NCBI RefSeq assembly: GCF_032191465.1
Contig: NZ_JAQOUE010000001.1
Coordinates: 682,001 to 746,000, forward strand
Reading direction: 5' to 3'
DNA: 64,000 nt
Source: Candidatus Nitronereus thalassa
GTDB taxonomy: Bacteria > Nitrospirota > Nitrospiria > Nitrospirales > UBA8639
Shown here: positions 52,315 through 61,895 of the stretch, piece by piece
Layout of the letters: the number at the start of each line of letters is the position of its first letter
Numbering within the stretch: position 1 is the first letter of the stretch
Position numbers and translations under genes: made by a program
Notes under the pieces: generated by a model
Seen by the model: only the letters and a program-made list of their open reading frames with translations
What the model was told of the DNA's origin: nothing
Databases searched by the model: none

Positions 52315-55300
52315 ATGGGAATACCCACAATTGGCAACGTTCCTCGGTCACCTAAGGGCACCGCCAAAGGGCCACTGACAGATTTTCATCCCATCATTGC
52401 CGACTGGTTCCAAGAAAAAATTGGGGAACCCACGGACGTTCAAGCCGCAAGTTGGCCTGCGATTTGTTCTGGAGAACATGCCCTTATCGCAGCCCCCACG
52501 GGATCGGGAAAAACGTTGGCCGCATTTCTGGCCTCACTGGATTCATTATTTCATCAAGCCCTTTCAAAAGATCTCACCGACCAAACTCAAATCCTTTACG
52601 TCTCTCCACTCAAGGCCCTCAGCAATGACGTCCAAAAAAATTTGCGTCAGCCTCTTGCTGAAATCTCGGAAAAATCCTTAGAGGCCGGGCTGCTTCTCCC
52701 AGAAATTAGAGTGGAAGTGCGTACCGGCGACACCCCCACAAAAACACGGCAAGACATTTTACAGCGACCACCACACATTCTTATCACCACACCCGAATCA
52801 TTCTTCCTTTTACTCACGGCGCGGAAAAGTCGTGAAATTCTTCGCACCGTACGAACGGTCATTATCGACGAAATACATGCGCTGGCCGGAAATAAGCGCG
52901 GGTCTCATTTAGCGCTTTCGTTGGAACGTCTCGATGCCCTCACACAATCAAAAGCCAATCGCATCGGGCTATCGGCCACACAGAAACCACTCGATGAGAT
53001 CGCGCAATTCTTAGTGGGCGGGACCACACAGATCAGCAACCAAGGACAAGCGGAGTGGGCGGCAAATCCTTGCCACATCGTCAACATGGGTCAACGACAA
53101 GATATGGACCTCGCAATCGAAACGCCAAAGGACGAACTCGGGGCGATTGCAACAAATGCGATTTGGGCTGACATTTATGATCGTCTCATGGAGTTAGTGC
53201 AGGAACACCGTTCAACCTTAGTGTTCGTGAACACGAGGAGATTGGCGGAGCGGATTGCTCATCACCTGACGGAACGATTAGGGGAAGAGGTAGTCGCGAC
53301 CCATCATGGCAGTCTCTCGCGCAAGATACGATTGTCTGCCGAAGAGCGGCTAAAAACTGGTAAAACACGCGTTGTCATCGCCACAGCATCATTGGAGCTT
53401 GGGATTGATATTGGTTTTGTGGATCTCGTGTGTCAAATCGGTTCGCCCAGAGCCATTGCCACGTGTTTGCAGCGAATCGGGCGGGCAGGCCATTGGGTAG
53501 GTGCCACTCCCAAAGGCCGCCTTTTTTGCACGACCCGTGATGAACTCATGGAATGTGCAGCACTGGTTCGCGCCATTCACCGGAGCAACCTAGATCGCAT
53601 CATTATCCCCGAACATCCCAAGGATATTTTGGCCCAACAACTGGTTGCTGAAGTTGCCGCACAAGAGTGGTCAGAGGAGGCACTCTATCAACTCATCACC
53701 CAAGCTTATCCTTATCGAAATATTTCAAAAAAAGAATTTGATGAAGTGCTTTCCATGCTGGCTCACGGCTTTATCCCCAATGGTGGCAGACAACACGCGT
53801 ATCTTTTTCATGATCGCATGCAAGGACAATTAAGGCCCCGAAGAGGAGCACGGCTGGCTGCGATTACCTCCGGTGGGGCTATTCCGGATACAGCAACGTA
53901 TGCGGTCGTAGCAGAACCTCAGGGCATTACCATTGGAACCGTCGATGAAGATTTCGCAGTGGAAAGCCTAGCTGGCGACATCATTCTGTTGGGCAACACG
54001 TCCTGGCGTATTCGAGGGGTAGAAACCGGGGTCATGCGTGTGGAAGATGCACAAGGAGCCCCACCCACCATACCTTTTTGGCGTGGAGAAGCCCCATCCC
54101 GAACCTTCGAGCTTTCTCAAGAAGTCGGAGATTTACGGCAAGCTATAATCGACCAACTCAATCTAACGACAACCACGCCCCCCTCTGAACTCTACCCGAA
54201 TCTCGACAACATAGCCTGGCTGGCTTCCGAATGCGGGGCGGATAACCGTGCAGCCTCTCAAATCATCGCCTATCAACAATCGGGCCTGAAGATGCTCGGA
54301 GCCGTCCCAACTCAACAAAGATTAATTGCCGAACGTTTTTTTGATGAAGCCGGTGGCATGCAGCTTGTTATTCATTCCCCCTTTGGCGGACGAATCAATC
54401 GCGCATGGGGCATAGCCTTGCGAAAACGTTTTTGTGTAAGTTTTGACTTTGAGCTTCAAGCCGCAGCCACTGACGAAGGCCTGGTGCTCTCCTTGGGAGA
54501 AAAACACAGCTTCCCCTTGGAAACGGTGTGGTCCTTACTCCATTCCAATACCGTGCGTGAAGTCCTCACCCAAGCCGTGCTGCAAGCCCCTATGTTTCTC
54601 GCTCGCTGGCGCTGGAATGCCTCTCGGGCCTTAGCCCTCCTACGTTTTCGAAATGGCACACGCGTTCCCCTTCACCTGCAACGCATGCGCGCGGAAGATT
54701 TGCTGACCGCTGTCTTTCCCATGGCTACCGCATGTCAAGACAATCGTCCCCCAGGCAATATCGAAGTACCCAATCACCCCCTAGTTCAAGAAACGATTCG
54801 GGATTGCTTGGAAGAAGCCATGGACATCGATGGACTAATAACCATCTTGGAAAAGATTGAAACCGGGACCATACGATGCATATCCGTGGAATCGCCTGTA
54901 CCGTCCCCGTTTTCTCATGAAATTTTGAACGCCAATCCCTACGCGTTTTTGGATGATGCGCCTCTGGAAGAAAGGCGCTCCCGTGCCGTAAACATGCGGC
55001 AAATGTTGTCACCGGAAGAAGCAGCCACAGTCGGCGCCTTGGATGCAAACGCCATTGAGTCAGTCTGCAAAGAGGCATGGCCTATTGTTCGAGATCCTGA
55101 TGAATTACAAGAAGCACTCCACCTATTGATGTGGGTTCCGGAAGACCTTGTCCAACCTTGGAAGGAATTTCTTCCTGCGTTACTCGACTCTGGCCGCGCT
55201 CATATTCTTTGCTATTCCAGCCTTCAAGGAGAGTCCCAAAGCCCCACCACATTCTGGGCCATTCCCGATCACCTTCCTCTCATCACCAGAGCCTGCCCTG

Positions 55301-56706
55301 GGGGCATCACTTCTGAAACAATTACGGAATATGCAACTGATACATTTTCTGGTGATCAACTGGAAGCACAAACCGCCATCGTCCGAAGTTGGATGGAAGT
55401 GATTGGTCCAATCACGGCAACGGAGCTCGGCACCAAGCTACGATGGCCAACCCAGACCATCCACACGGCCTTCCAACAGCTTGAGGCTCAAGGCCAAATC
55501 CTCCAAGGAACTTTTAGAGGTTCAAGCGAGAAACCCGTTGGGGAGGTTGAGTGGTGTGACCGCCGATTACTTGCCCGCATTCATCGGCGAACCGTGGTTT
55601 CCCTCCGTCGCGAGATCGAAGCCGTTTCCGCGTCAGACTTTATGCGGTTTCTGTTTCGGTGGCAGCACGTAGCTCCAACCGCCAGACTTCATGGAGAAAA
55701 CGGTTTGCGTGAGATCTTGCAACAACTTTCGGGATTTGAAGCAGCAGCTTCTGCCTGGGAACCCTATCTACTTGCCAGCCGCATGGGTCGTTATAACCCA
55801 GAATTATTAGATTACCATTGCTTACGTGGCAACGTGACTTGGGGGCGCCTCACTCCACCAACAATGGACAATGACCTGACCAGCATCAAACACAAAAAGC
55901 GGATCATCCCCACGAGCCTTGCCCCGATTAACGTTTTTCCTCGCGAGGATGCCGAATGGCTACTCACGCTGGCCCGGCATACCCCGAAAGGCACGCAAGC
56001 CCTTCTTCCAGGGAAACTTTCTGCGCTCGCGCAAGCGGTCTATTCCTTTCTCTCACAAAGAGGCGCCAGCTTCTTTGGCGACCTCACCCGAGGAACGGGA
56101 CACCTTCAGGCTGAAATCGAACAGGGTTTGTGGGAATTGGCCAGTGTTGGCATCGTAACAGCAGACGGCTTTGACAATCTCCGTGCTCTTATCGACCCCA
56201 AACGTCGTCGTGGAATTGGCCGTCAACAGAAACAACGCCCTCGGAATACTATTGGACGTTGGTCTTTACTCACAATTCATCCTGATGAAAGGGAAAAGGA
56301 TGAACCAGTGCTCAACCCCACCGAGTCCTGGGCCCGTCAACTTTTGAAACGCTACGGCATTGTGTTCCGAGATTTATTGAAACGTGAATCCCTATCCGTC
56401 GCATGGCGGGATTTACTCATGATTTATCGACAATTAGAATTACGTGGAGAAATTAGGGGCGGACGGTTTGTGGCAGGTTTTACGGGTGAACAATTTGGAT
56501 TACCCGAGGCCGTCGAAGCTCTTCGTGCCGTTCGCAAAGACCCACAAGTAGGCGCCCAGGAAATTCACCTTTCTGGATCGGATCCTCTCAACCTGGTCGG
56601 AATTATTCTTCCGGGAGATCGCATCCCCGCCCATCCTTCTCAACAGGTCGTCTACCACAATGGGGTGCCTATTGTTTCCCAAGCACTCTCAGTCGCCTTG
56701 GCCTAG
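52315..56706 (+). CDS. lhr: Lhr-family ATP-dependent helicase
   Basis: 1463 residues, the length of full-size Lhr. DEAD/H core motifs: GSGKT (residues 63-67), IIDEIHALAGNKRGSHL, LSATQ, and motif VI CLQRIGRAGH in the second RecA domain. The Lhr-specific winged helix, beta-barrel and C-terminal Lhr-CTD follow. Lhr is a 3'-5' single-stranded-DNA translocase implicated in DNA repair and crosslink tolerance. It is not followed by an Lhr-linked exonuclease or phosphoesterase gene here. Confidence 0.94.
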   Translation: MGIPTIGNVPRSPKGTAKGPLTDFHPIIADWFQEKIGEPTDVQAASWPAICSGEHALIAAPTGSGKTLAAFLASLDSLFHQALSKDLTDQTQILYVSPLKALSNDVQKNLRQPLAEISEKSLEAGLLLPEIRVEVRTGDTPTKTRQDILQRPPHILITTPESFFLLLTARKSREILRTVRTVIIDEIHALAGNKRGSHLALSLERLDALTQSKANRIGLSATQKPLDEIAQFLVGGTTQISNQGQAEWAANPCHIVNMGQRQDMDLAIETPKDELGAIATNAIWADIYDRLMELVQEHRSTLVFVNTRRLAERIAHHLTERLGEEVVATHHGSLSRKIRLSAEERLKTGKTRVVIATASLELGIDIGFVDLVCQIGSPRAIATCLQRIGRAGHWVGATPKGRLFCTTRDELMECAALVRAIHRSNLDRIIIPEHPKDILAQQLVAEVAAQEWSEEALYQLITQAYPYRNISKKEFDEVLSMLAHGFIPNGGRQHAYLFHDRMQGQLRPRRGARLAAITSGGAIPDTATYAVVAEPQGITIGTVDEDFAVESLAGDIILLGNTSWRIRGVETGVMRVEDAQGAPPTIPFWRGEAPSRTFELSQEVGDLRQAIIDQLNLTTTTPPSELYPNLDNIAWLASECGADNRAASQIIAYQQSGLKMLGAVPTQQRLIAERFFDEAGGMQLVIHSPFGGRINRAWGIALRKRFCVSFDFELQAAATDEGLVLSLGEKHSFPLETVWSLLHSNTVREVLTQAVLQAPMFLARWRWNASRALALLRFRNGTRVPLHLQRMRAEDLLTAVFPMATACQDNRPPGNIEVPNHPLVQETIRDCLEEAMDIDGLITILEKIETGTIRCISVESPVPSPFSHEILNANPYAFLDDAPLEERRSRAVNMRQMLSPEEAATVGALDANAIESVCKEAWPIVRDPDELQEALHLLMWVPEDLVQPWKEFLPALLDSGRAHILCYSSLQGESQSPTTFWAIPDHLPLITRACPGGITSETITEYATDTFSGDQLEAQTAIVRSWMEVIGPITATELGTKLRWPTQTIHTAFQQLEAQGQILQGTFRGSSEKPVGEVEWCDRRLLARIHRRTVVSLRREIEAVSASDFMRFLFRWQHVAPTARLHGENGLREILQQLSGFEAAASAWEPYLLASRMGRYNPELLDYHCLRGNVTWGRLTPPTMDNDLTSIKHKKRIIPTSLAPINVFPREDAEWLLTLARHTPKGTQALLPGKLSALAQAVYSFLSQRGASFFGDLTRGTGHLQAEIEQGLWELASVGIVTADGFDNLRALIDPKRRRGIGRQQKQRPRNTIGRWSLLTIHPDEREKDEPVLNPTESWARQLLKRYGIVFRDLLKRESLSVAWRDLLMIYRQLELRGEIRGGRFVAGFTGEQFGLPEAVEALRAVRKDPQVGAQEIHLSGSDPLNLVGIILPGDRIPAHPSQQVVYHNGVPIVSQALSVALA

Positions 56707-56843
56707 AAAGACATGACCGGAAGTTTTTGGCTATAGCCGATGGTTTTCGGCACAAATTTTCCTAAAACTCTGTTTGTATAATTGCTTTTGTTTTTCAAAA
56801 TGCGTCTCGGCCGTTCGTCCGACATCAGCTCTCCCTGATTGCG

Positions 56844-56872
56844 TTGACAATGCCGCCGGAAAATTGATAGAT
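56844..56872 (+). promoter_or_regulatory. Probable sigma-70 promoter of the Cld-family gene
   Basis: A consensus -35 TTGACA at 56844-56849 is followed after 16-17 bp by GATAGAT (56866-56872) as a weak -10. It lies 52 bp before the Cld-family start. Confidence 0.5.
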
Positions 56873-56923
56873 ACGCAGGTCGGTGTCTATGAATGAATTT
56901 TAGCTCGTCAGGGAGGGTTTCTC

Positions 56924-57628
56924 ATGGCTGAAGGGAAAGAACCAGCCAAACGGCAATTCGTCAATTTTAGCTACCATAAGGTCGATCCGGCCTGGCGAAG
57001 ACTCCCGCAGGATGAACGTGAGGCGGGCAAGCAGGAATTTATTCGTGCCGTTGAGGAGTTTACCGGAAAGGTCATTATCGTCCCCTATACCACGGTTGGC
57101 ATTCGCGGCGATTGCGATTTCCTTCTGTGGAGAATTTCTTATGACCTAGAACTGTTCCAAGAGCAAATGACCAAGATCCTCTCCAGCGGACTTGGCAAAT
57201 ATCTCACCACCCCCTATTCCTACCTTTCAATGACCAAGCGGTCGGTATATGTTGATAACCATGTCCATGAAGGCCAGGATAGTCGACGTTTAAAAATCAC
57301 CCCTGGGCGAAGCAAGTATATTTTCGTCTACCCCTTCGAGAAGACACGGGAATGGTATTTGCTCACCAAGGCTGCCCGACAAGGGATGATGGATGAACAT
57401 ATCGAGATTGGACACAAATACCCCTCGGTAAAATTGAATACCACCTATTCCTTTGGCTTGGACGACCAAGAATTCGTGGTCGCATTTGAAACTGACCATC
57501 CTGAAGATTTTCTTGACCTGGTGATGCATCTCCGTGAAGCTGAAGGAAGCCGCTATACCAAACGGGACATTCCGATCTTCACTTGCATCATGAAGAGCCT
57601 AAAAGAAATGGTTGATACTCTGGGCTAA
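56924..57628 (+). CDS. Chlorite dismutase-family heme protein (HemQ-like)
   Basis: 234 residues with a strong GGGAGGG site. RQFVNFSYHKVDPAWRRLP and SYLSMTKRSVYV match the Cld/HemQ fold. The proximal heme His is probably in MMDEHIEIG. At the position of the catalytic distal Arg of true chlorite dismutases (Arg173 of Nitrospira defluvii Cld), this protein appears to have Leu (VKLNTTYSFGLDD), so chlorite detoxification is unlikely. Related members act as coproheme decarboxylase or have unknown roles. Confidence 0.85.
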   Translation: MAEGKEPAKRQFVNFSYHKVDPAWRRLPQDEREAGKQEFIRAVEEFTGKVIIVPYTTVGIRGDCDFLLWRISYDLELFQEQMTKILSSGLGKYLTTPYSYLSMTKRSVYVDNHVHEGQDSRRLKITPGRSKYIFVYPFEKTREWYLLTKAARQGMMDEHIEIGHKYPSVKLNTTYSFGLDDQEFVVAFETDHPEDFLDLVMHLREAEGSRYTKRDIPIFTCIMKSLKEMVDTLG

Positions 57629-57762
57629 CCCCATTCGACACTCTTAGGCCAGCAAGATCCTTTGTCTCTTTGATCCTGTCTTCTAGTTTCTTTGTTCGAG
57701 GGAATCGGCAAGTCTTTTTCCACTTGCTCGAGTCCTATTCCCTCGATATCTTTCAATTCGAC

Positions 57763-58434
57763 ATGACTTCCCCCTCGAATTCCTTACCCTCAGACCTTCC
57801 ACGCCCATCTCCAATGGGAGCCACATTATCCGCCTTCCTACCCGGACTCGGACAACTTTATCGAGGACATACCACTCACACGGCCTGGGTCTTTTTGGCG
57901 GGAGGACTTTTAATATGCATGACCTGGGGATTGGGATTTGTCGGGGGCCTTGGGAGCCAAATATTTTTCGCGATGTTGATCATCCTGCCTTGGTGGTGCA
58001 ACCAAGCCTATGCAGCCTATCTGCCTCACCCCTCAAGCCAATTCCGAGCATTCCGCACCGCTTGGGAACGTGCCCATGACATTCGATATCTCGGTGGACT
58101 TTTTCTCGTCACCGCCATCACCGATCTCTACATCATTTTGGTGAATCCTGATTACCAGTTGTCGGTGTTTTGCGAAAAACCTTCTGGAGTTCCTGGTTTT
58201 TTCGCGAAAGCTCAATCTCCGGCGCTTCATGTGGCCATCGGCTACGGATTTCTTAATCTTCGACGTTGGTCATTTTTTGTCTACTTAGTCTATGCCGGTT
58301 TTGGGCTTCTCAATGCGACGACCAATTTTGCTTGCTTTGGATTTGGCCGAATTCGAACCGTTTTCTTCATTTCATTGGTAGTCTTTACGGCCTACGTGAT
58401 TTGGCGTAGACATTGTTTTCCCGTAACCCATTGA
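57763..58434 (+). CDS. Polytopic membrane protein with TM2-like start
   Basis: 223 residues from ATG 57763, with about six hydrophobic segments. GATLSAFLPGLGQLYRGHTTHT resembles the TM2/DUF5683 motif. Other cysteine and tryptophan residues lie in the hydrophobic parts. No ribosome site supports the start, and the frame is open from 57670. Function unknown. Confidence 0.65.
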   Translation: MTSPSNSLPSDLPRPSPMGATLSAFLPGLGQLYRGHTTHTAWVFLAGGLLICMTWGLGFVGGLGSQIFFAMLIILPWWCNQAYAAYLPHPSSQFRAFRTAWERAHDIRYLGGLFLVTAITDLYIILVNPDYQLSVFCEKPSGVPGFFAKAQSPALHVAIGYGFLNLRRWSFFVYLVYAGFGLLNATTNFACFGFGRIRTVFFISLVVFTAYVIWRRHCFPVTH

Positions 58435-58529
58435 TGCTTCTCAAAAAACCTCTCCTGAGACCCACACTTTTTTTGACAGACTCGCTGCAGGTATGCTATC
58501 CCCAAAATGGTCTAGGAATGGGAATCACC

Positions 58530-58757
58530 ATGGAACAAACGCCAGAACAAGAAAAGGATATTTTGTTTGCCACCAGGGATAAAGATGGTGCCGTAACCCT
58601 CTATGCCGATGAAGAATGGGCCATTGAACGAGGTGCCGATCCATCAAATCTCCATATGGTCGAAATCCCTCGAGAGTTATATGCCAAAGGGACTATCCAA
58701 GAAGTTCGGGAGTTTGTCGCTTCCTATCTGGAAGAACAGCAAGAACAATCCTCTTAA
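58530..58757 (+). CDS. Small acidic hypothetical protein
   Basis: 75 residues from ATG 58530, chosen behind AGGAATGGGA. The longer frame from 58413 overlaps the previous gene. LFATRDKDGAVTLYADEEWAIERGADPSNLHMVEIPREL suggests a small alpha-beta fold. Unrecognised. It lies 21 bp before the next gene on the same strand. Confidence 0.6.
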   Translation: MEQTPEQEKDILFATRDKDGAVTLYADEEWAIERGADPSNLHMVEIPRELYAKGTIQEVREFVASYLEEQQEQSS

Positions 58758-58778
58758 CAATACCGAGCACTGTAGATA

Positions 58779-59969
58779 ATGACCACTACGACACAAACCT
58801 TCTCTATTCCCAAAGAAGACATCCAAGCAGCTATTGATTCGCTCAGCGTTCAAAATCGAACGATGATTCGGTTATTGCTCCTCCAGTACCAAAATTTGGA
58901 AAAAGAGGATATTGAATATATGGCCACAGACCAACCGGATTCCCGGTTCATGGCCGGCGGTCAGCCCACGGTTAAACCCTCCATTGGGGAGGCCATTCGG
59001 GAAGTGGGTGCCCGTGCAGAACAATACAGAAAGCTCTTTCGTCAAAAACGAGAACGTCCATCCCTACAGATTGAATGTCTCAAGAAACAGATGGCACTGA
59101 CGGATTCAGCCATTCGGGCAGCAGAAGGGTTACTCACAGATAGATTTCACGTGGACCCGGTGACAATCAAAGAACGGAAAAAGGCCGCAATTTCCGCCCT
59201 GCCAAAACCGGAGATTCGCCGACTCAACAAAGCCTGGGATCTTGATGAAATTTCCGAAGAAGATTATCAAACCACCAGACTCCTGATTGAATATCAGACC
59301 TTACTCCGCCGTAAAGAACGTCAACAACGGCGCCTGAATTTCGCCCAGAACGAATTTGAACATTCGGGACTCAGCCCTTTACAAGACCATGAAATTGCTC
59401 ATATCTGGGGCATTCCACTTGGAAGTTTATCTGGACGAAAAGTGAAGGCCATGCATAATTATTTAACGACCCTGCAGAGCCGCCTCGAAGCAGCCAATGC
59501 TATGCCAGACCCCATTGAGGGCCGTCCCGATTTGTGGCGTGAGACCATTCGAACGCTATCTCAACAACCCGTAGAACGGTCAGTGGTCAGTTTTATTGCA
59601 GGAATTGAACGAACAGAAGAACTGCTCCTTGAAAAACTCAAGACCCTCGCCGAAGGGGAAATGCCGGAAGAATTGGAATCCAGCTTTTGGCAACTCATCG
59701 CTAGAATCCACGATTCCGAACATAGTGGTCCTTGGAGCAATCATGCTCGATCCATCTTCGCCCTCCAACGGTTATCAGCCACATTGTCTGATCTCGATCC
59801 GACCCTTGAAGAATTCGAGGACACTCTTTTGAAAATCATCACTCCGCAGGCCAAAGGTGAAGCCTTGCCGGCCCCTGAGCAACAAGAAAAAGAAGTAGAA
59901 CTTGGAGAACAGGCACTAGGGGTCTTAAATGCCTTTATCGGAGAAATTGACGACAAACGCTCTGGATAG
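58779..59969 (+). CDS. Large helical hypothetical protein
   Basis: 396 residues, mostly helical and charged, with no signal peptide and no membrane segment. It carries a pattern of KERQQRRLNFAQNEFEHSG and long heptad-like stretches. No known domain is recognised. The internal segment QDHEIAHIWGIPLGSL has an HTH-like look but is unconvincing. The gene is probably co-transcribed with the 75-residue gene. Confidence 0.6.
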   Translation: MTTTTQTFSIPKEDIQAAIDSLSVQNRTMIRLLLLQYQNLEKEDIEYMATDQPDSRFMAGGQPTVKPSIGEAIREVGARAEQYRKLFRQKRERPSLQIECLKKQMALTDSAIRAAEGLLTDRFHVDPVTIKERKKAAISALPKPEIRRLNKAWDLDEISEEDYQTTRLLIEYQTLLRRKERQQRRLNFAQNEFEHSGLSPLQDHEIAHIWGIPLGSLSGRKVKAMHNYLTTLQSRLEAANAMPDPIEGRPDLWRETIRTLSQQPVERSVVSFIAGIERTEELLLEKLKTLAEGEMPEELESSFWQLIARIHDSEHSGPWSNHARSIFALQRLSATLSDLDPTLEEFEDTLLKIITPQAKGEALPAPEQQEKEVELGEQALGVLNAFIGEIDDKRSG

Positions 59970-60105
59970 GCTTCGCGTATTTTCCCCCTTTGCTTTCATT
60001 TTCCCCCGCATCATGTTTGCGTGCCAAAACACGTGAACAGTACAACACTCCATGGATGCCACCTGAGCACAAAATTACCTATTGATAGAATTTAAATGAA
60101 AAATA

Positions 60106-61347
60106 TTAACTTTTAAGGAGAGGGATTAAATAGGATGTCCAAGAAATAGATTCCAAGTAGGCTGCTTTCACAGTTTCCACTTCCACACCGTGACATAACA
60201 CGGTATCCCAATCGCCACGCTCGTAGGCCAGAACACATTCCAAAGTGCGCCCCAAAACTCCCTCTTGTTTCAACAAGGCCTTTCGAATATCTGTGTCGAG
60301 AGGGAGAATGGAAATAATGTCATTCATCGGTTGATCCAGGAGCCCATCCAGAATTGAAAAAAGCCCAACGGTAAAATAATGATCTACTTCTTGAACATGA
60401 TGAGCCAAGGCCAGCTGCTCACACATCCTTGCGCGGACGATACCGGTTACAAGCAACTCTACGGGTTTGTCTTCGATTCTCGTCAGCATCAGCAAACTGG
60501 CCCACGTCCGAAGCCGATTGGTACCAACCATGGATATGGCCTGATCAAGAGAATCAATGTATTTGGGCATTTCAAAATACGCAGCATTGATGTACCGCAA
60601 TACTTGGGCCCCAAGGGAAAGATCCTTTTGAATCATGCGCTCTAACTGCGAGAGGCCAAGAGTCGGCTCTTGAAGCTTCGTCAAAAGGGCCAGGACCGCC
60701 ATTCGATTAGCCGGCATGGGTTTTGCTGAAATCACCTTTGGCTTACAAAAAAAGTATCCTTGAAAATAGTCAAATCCTAAATCACAACAAAATTCAAATT
60801 CTTCATAGGTTTCAACTTTTTCTGCCAACAATTTCACTGGGTATTCCCGAAGAATCTCCACATGGTCTGAGACAGTTTTCTTGTCGAGCTGCAATACATC
60901 CACCTTGATAATATCCGCCAACTCCACCAGTGGTTTCAACGAGTCGTGATACACAAAATCATCCAACGCAATGCGATACCCCAGCGTTGACAGTCGCCGA
61001 AGAGCTTCCATCAATTCGTGGTCCATGCCCATATTTTCAAGGACTTCCAGGACCACCCGATCTTTTGGAAGAGCCATGCAATAGCCCCCGAGCACAAAAT
61101 CCCTAGTCAAATTTATAAATGCCAAATGGTGATCAACAATAGAATCAAGGCCAATTTCTACAAAGGTATTAAGCATCACCTGAGCTGTGGCCGCATCCCC
61201 ATCCGTAAAGGAGGCGCGATTGACTTCATTGTTTCGAAACAGTAATTCGTAGGCGAACACATCAAGCGACCGCCCATAAATCGGCTGACGCCCGACAAAG
61301 GCCACATGGGCATCCACATCTTTGGGGTGAACGACAATTTCAGTCAT
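60106..61347 (-). CDS. EAL-HDOD signalling protein (YuxH-type)
   Basis: 413 residues. The N-terminal EAL-like domain has YELLFRN in place of EAL, INLTR, VLEVLENM, IALDDF, IIKVDVL, AEKVET and YFQGYFFCKP. Most metal and substrate residues are therefore retained, though the EAL signature itself is altered. The C-terminal HDOD domain (about 200-400) includes RMIQKDLSLGAQVLRYINAAYF. Such proteins hydrolyse or sense c-di-GMP. AGGAG precedes the ATG. Activity is uncertain. Confidence 0.9.
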   Translation of the reverse strand: MTEIVVHPKDVDAHVAFVGRQPIYGRSLDVFAYELLFRNNEVNRASFTDGDAATAQVMLNTFVEIGLDSIVDHHLAFINLTRDFVLGGYCMALPKDRVVLEVLENMGMDHELMEALRRLSTLGYRIALDDFVYHDSLKPLVELADIIKVDVLQLDKKTVSDHVEILREYPVKLLAEKVETYEEFEFCCDLGFDYFQGYFFCKPKVISAKPMPANRMAVLALLTKLQEPTLGLSQLERMIQKDLSLGAQVLRYINAAYFEMPKYIDSLDQAISMVGTNRLRTWASLLMLTRIEDKPVELLVTGIVRARMCEQLALAHHVQEVDHYFTVGLFSILDGLLDQPMNDIISILPLDTDIRKALLKQEGVLGRTLECVLAYERGDWDTVLCHGVEVETVKAAYLESISWTSYLIPLLKS

Positions 61348-61680
61348 CTATACACTCCTGAACCCATCATTTGAGAAATTGGCATTCTTAATAGATTACC
61401 AACAAATTTCGATTGTTACTAATTGTTACTATATGATGAATCAATCTACTTTATTTCCTTTTTTGTTGTTCCATTATACGGGATTTGATGAATTTTGGCG
61501 GTACGCTATTTACAGCAAACATTTGCCCTGCAGTTAAAGCCCTATTTGTCGATTCTTAACATTCTCCAAACCCGAGAATTAGAAGGACAAATTTTCAGGA
61601 AGATTTGTCCCACCGCCCTACCCTATGATATAGAACGGGGAGCTGGCCAGATTCAGTTTCTTCAACAGACATATCACGTT
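61348..61680. other. 333-bp intergenic region
   Basis: Upstream region of the EAL-HDOD gene (minus) and the tRNA gene (plus). No gene. It holds a direct TTGTTACTA repeat (around 61413-61430) and two adjacent stem-loops, ATTCTC/GAGAAT (61561-61579) and GGACAAAT/ATTTGTCC (61585-61610), of unknown role. Confidence 0.45.
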
Positions 61681-61756
61681 GGCGGTGTAGCTCAGGTGGT
61701 AGAGCAGCGGACTCATAAGCCGCGGGCCGGGGGTTCGAGACCCTCCACCGCCACCA
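61681..61756 (+). tRNA. tRNA with CAT anticodon (elongator Met or Ile2)
   Basis: 76 nt with CCA encoded. The acceptor stem GGCGGTG pairs with CACCGCC, the D-arm is GCTC...GAGC, the loop CTCATAA carries CAT, and the T-arm has GGTTCGAGACC. The first acceptor pair is G-C, so it is not initiator tRNA. Elongator Met and lysidine-modified Ile2 share this anticodon and cannot be separated by eye. The last anticodon-stem position (31-39) appears to be an A-G mismatch. Confidence 0.93.
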
Positions 61757-61895
61757 TTTCTTCTCCTGACTGTATTAGACGAAAAATTTGAGCGGGACAA
61801 TAAAGAGACGGTGTGGCCTTGCGCGCCTCATTTATTTTTCTGAGTGAATTTATGATGGGAAGAGGTAGTAAGGAACTAAATCTTGCCTGAGAAAT

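Noticed and set aside
61495-61791. 98-residue plus-strand frame
   Set aside because: It runs through the whole CAT-anticodon tRNA gene and has no ribosome site.
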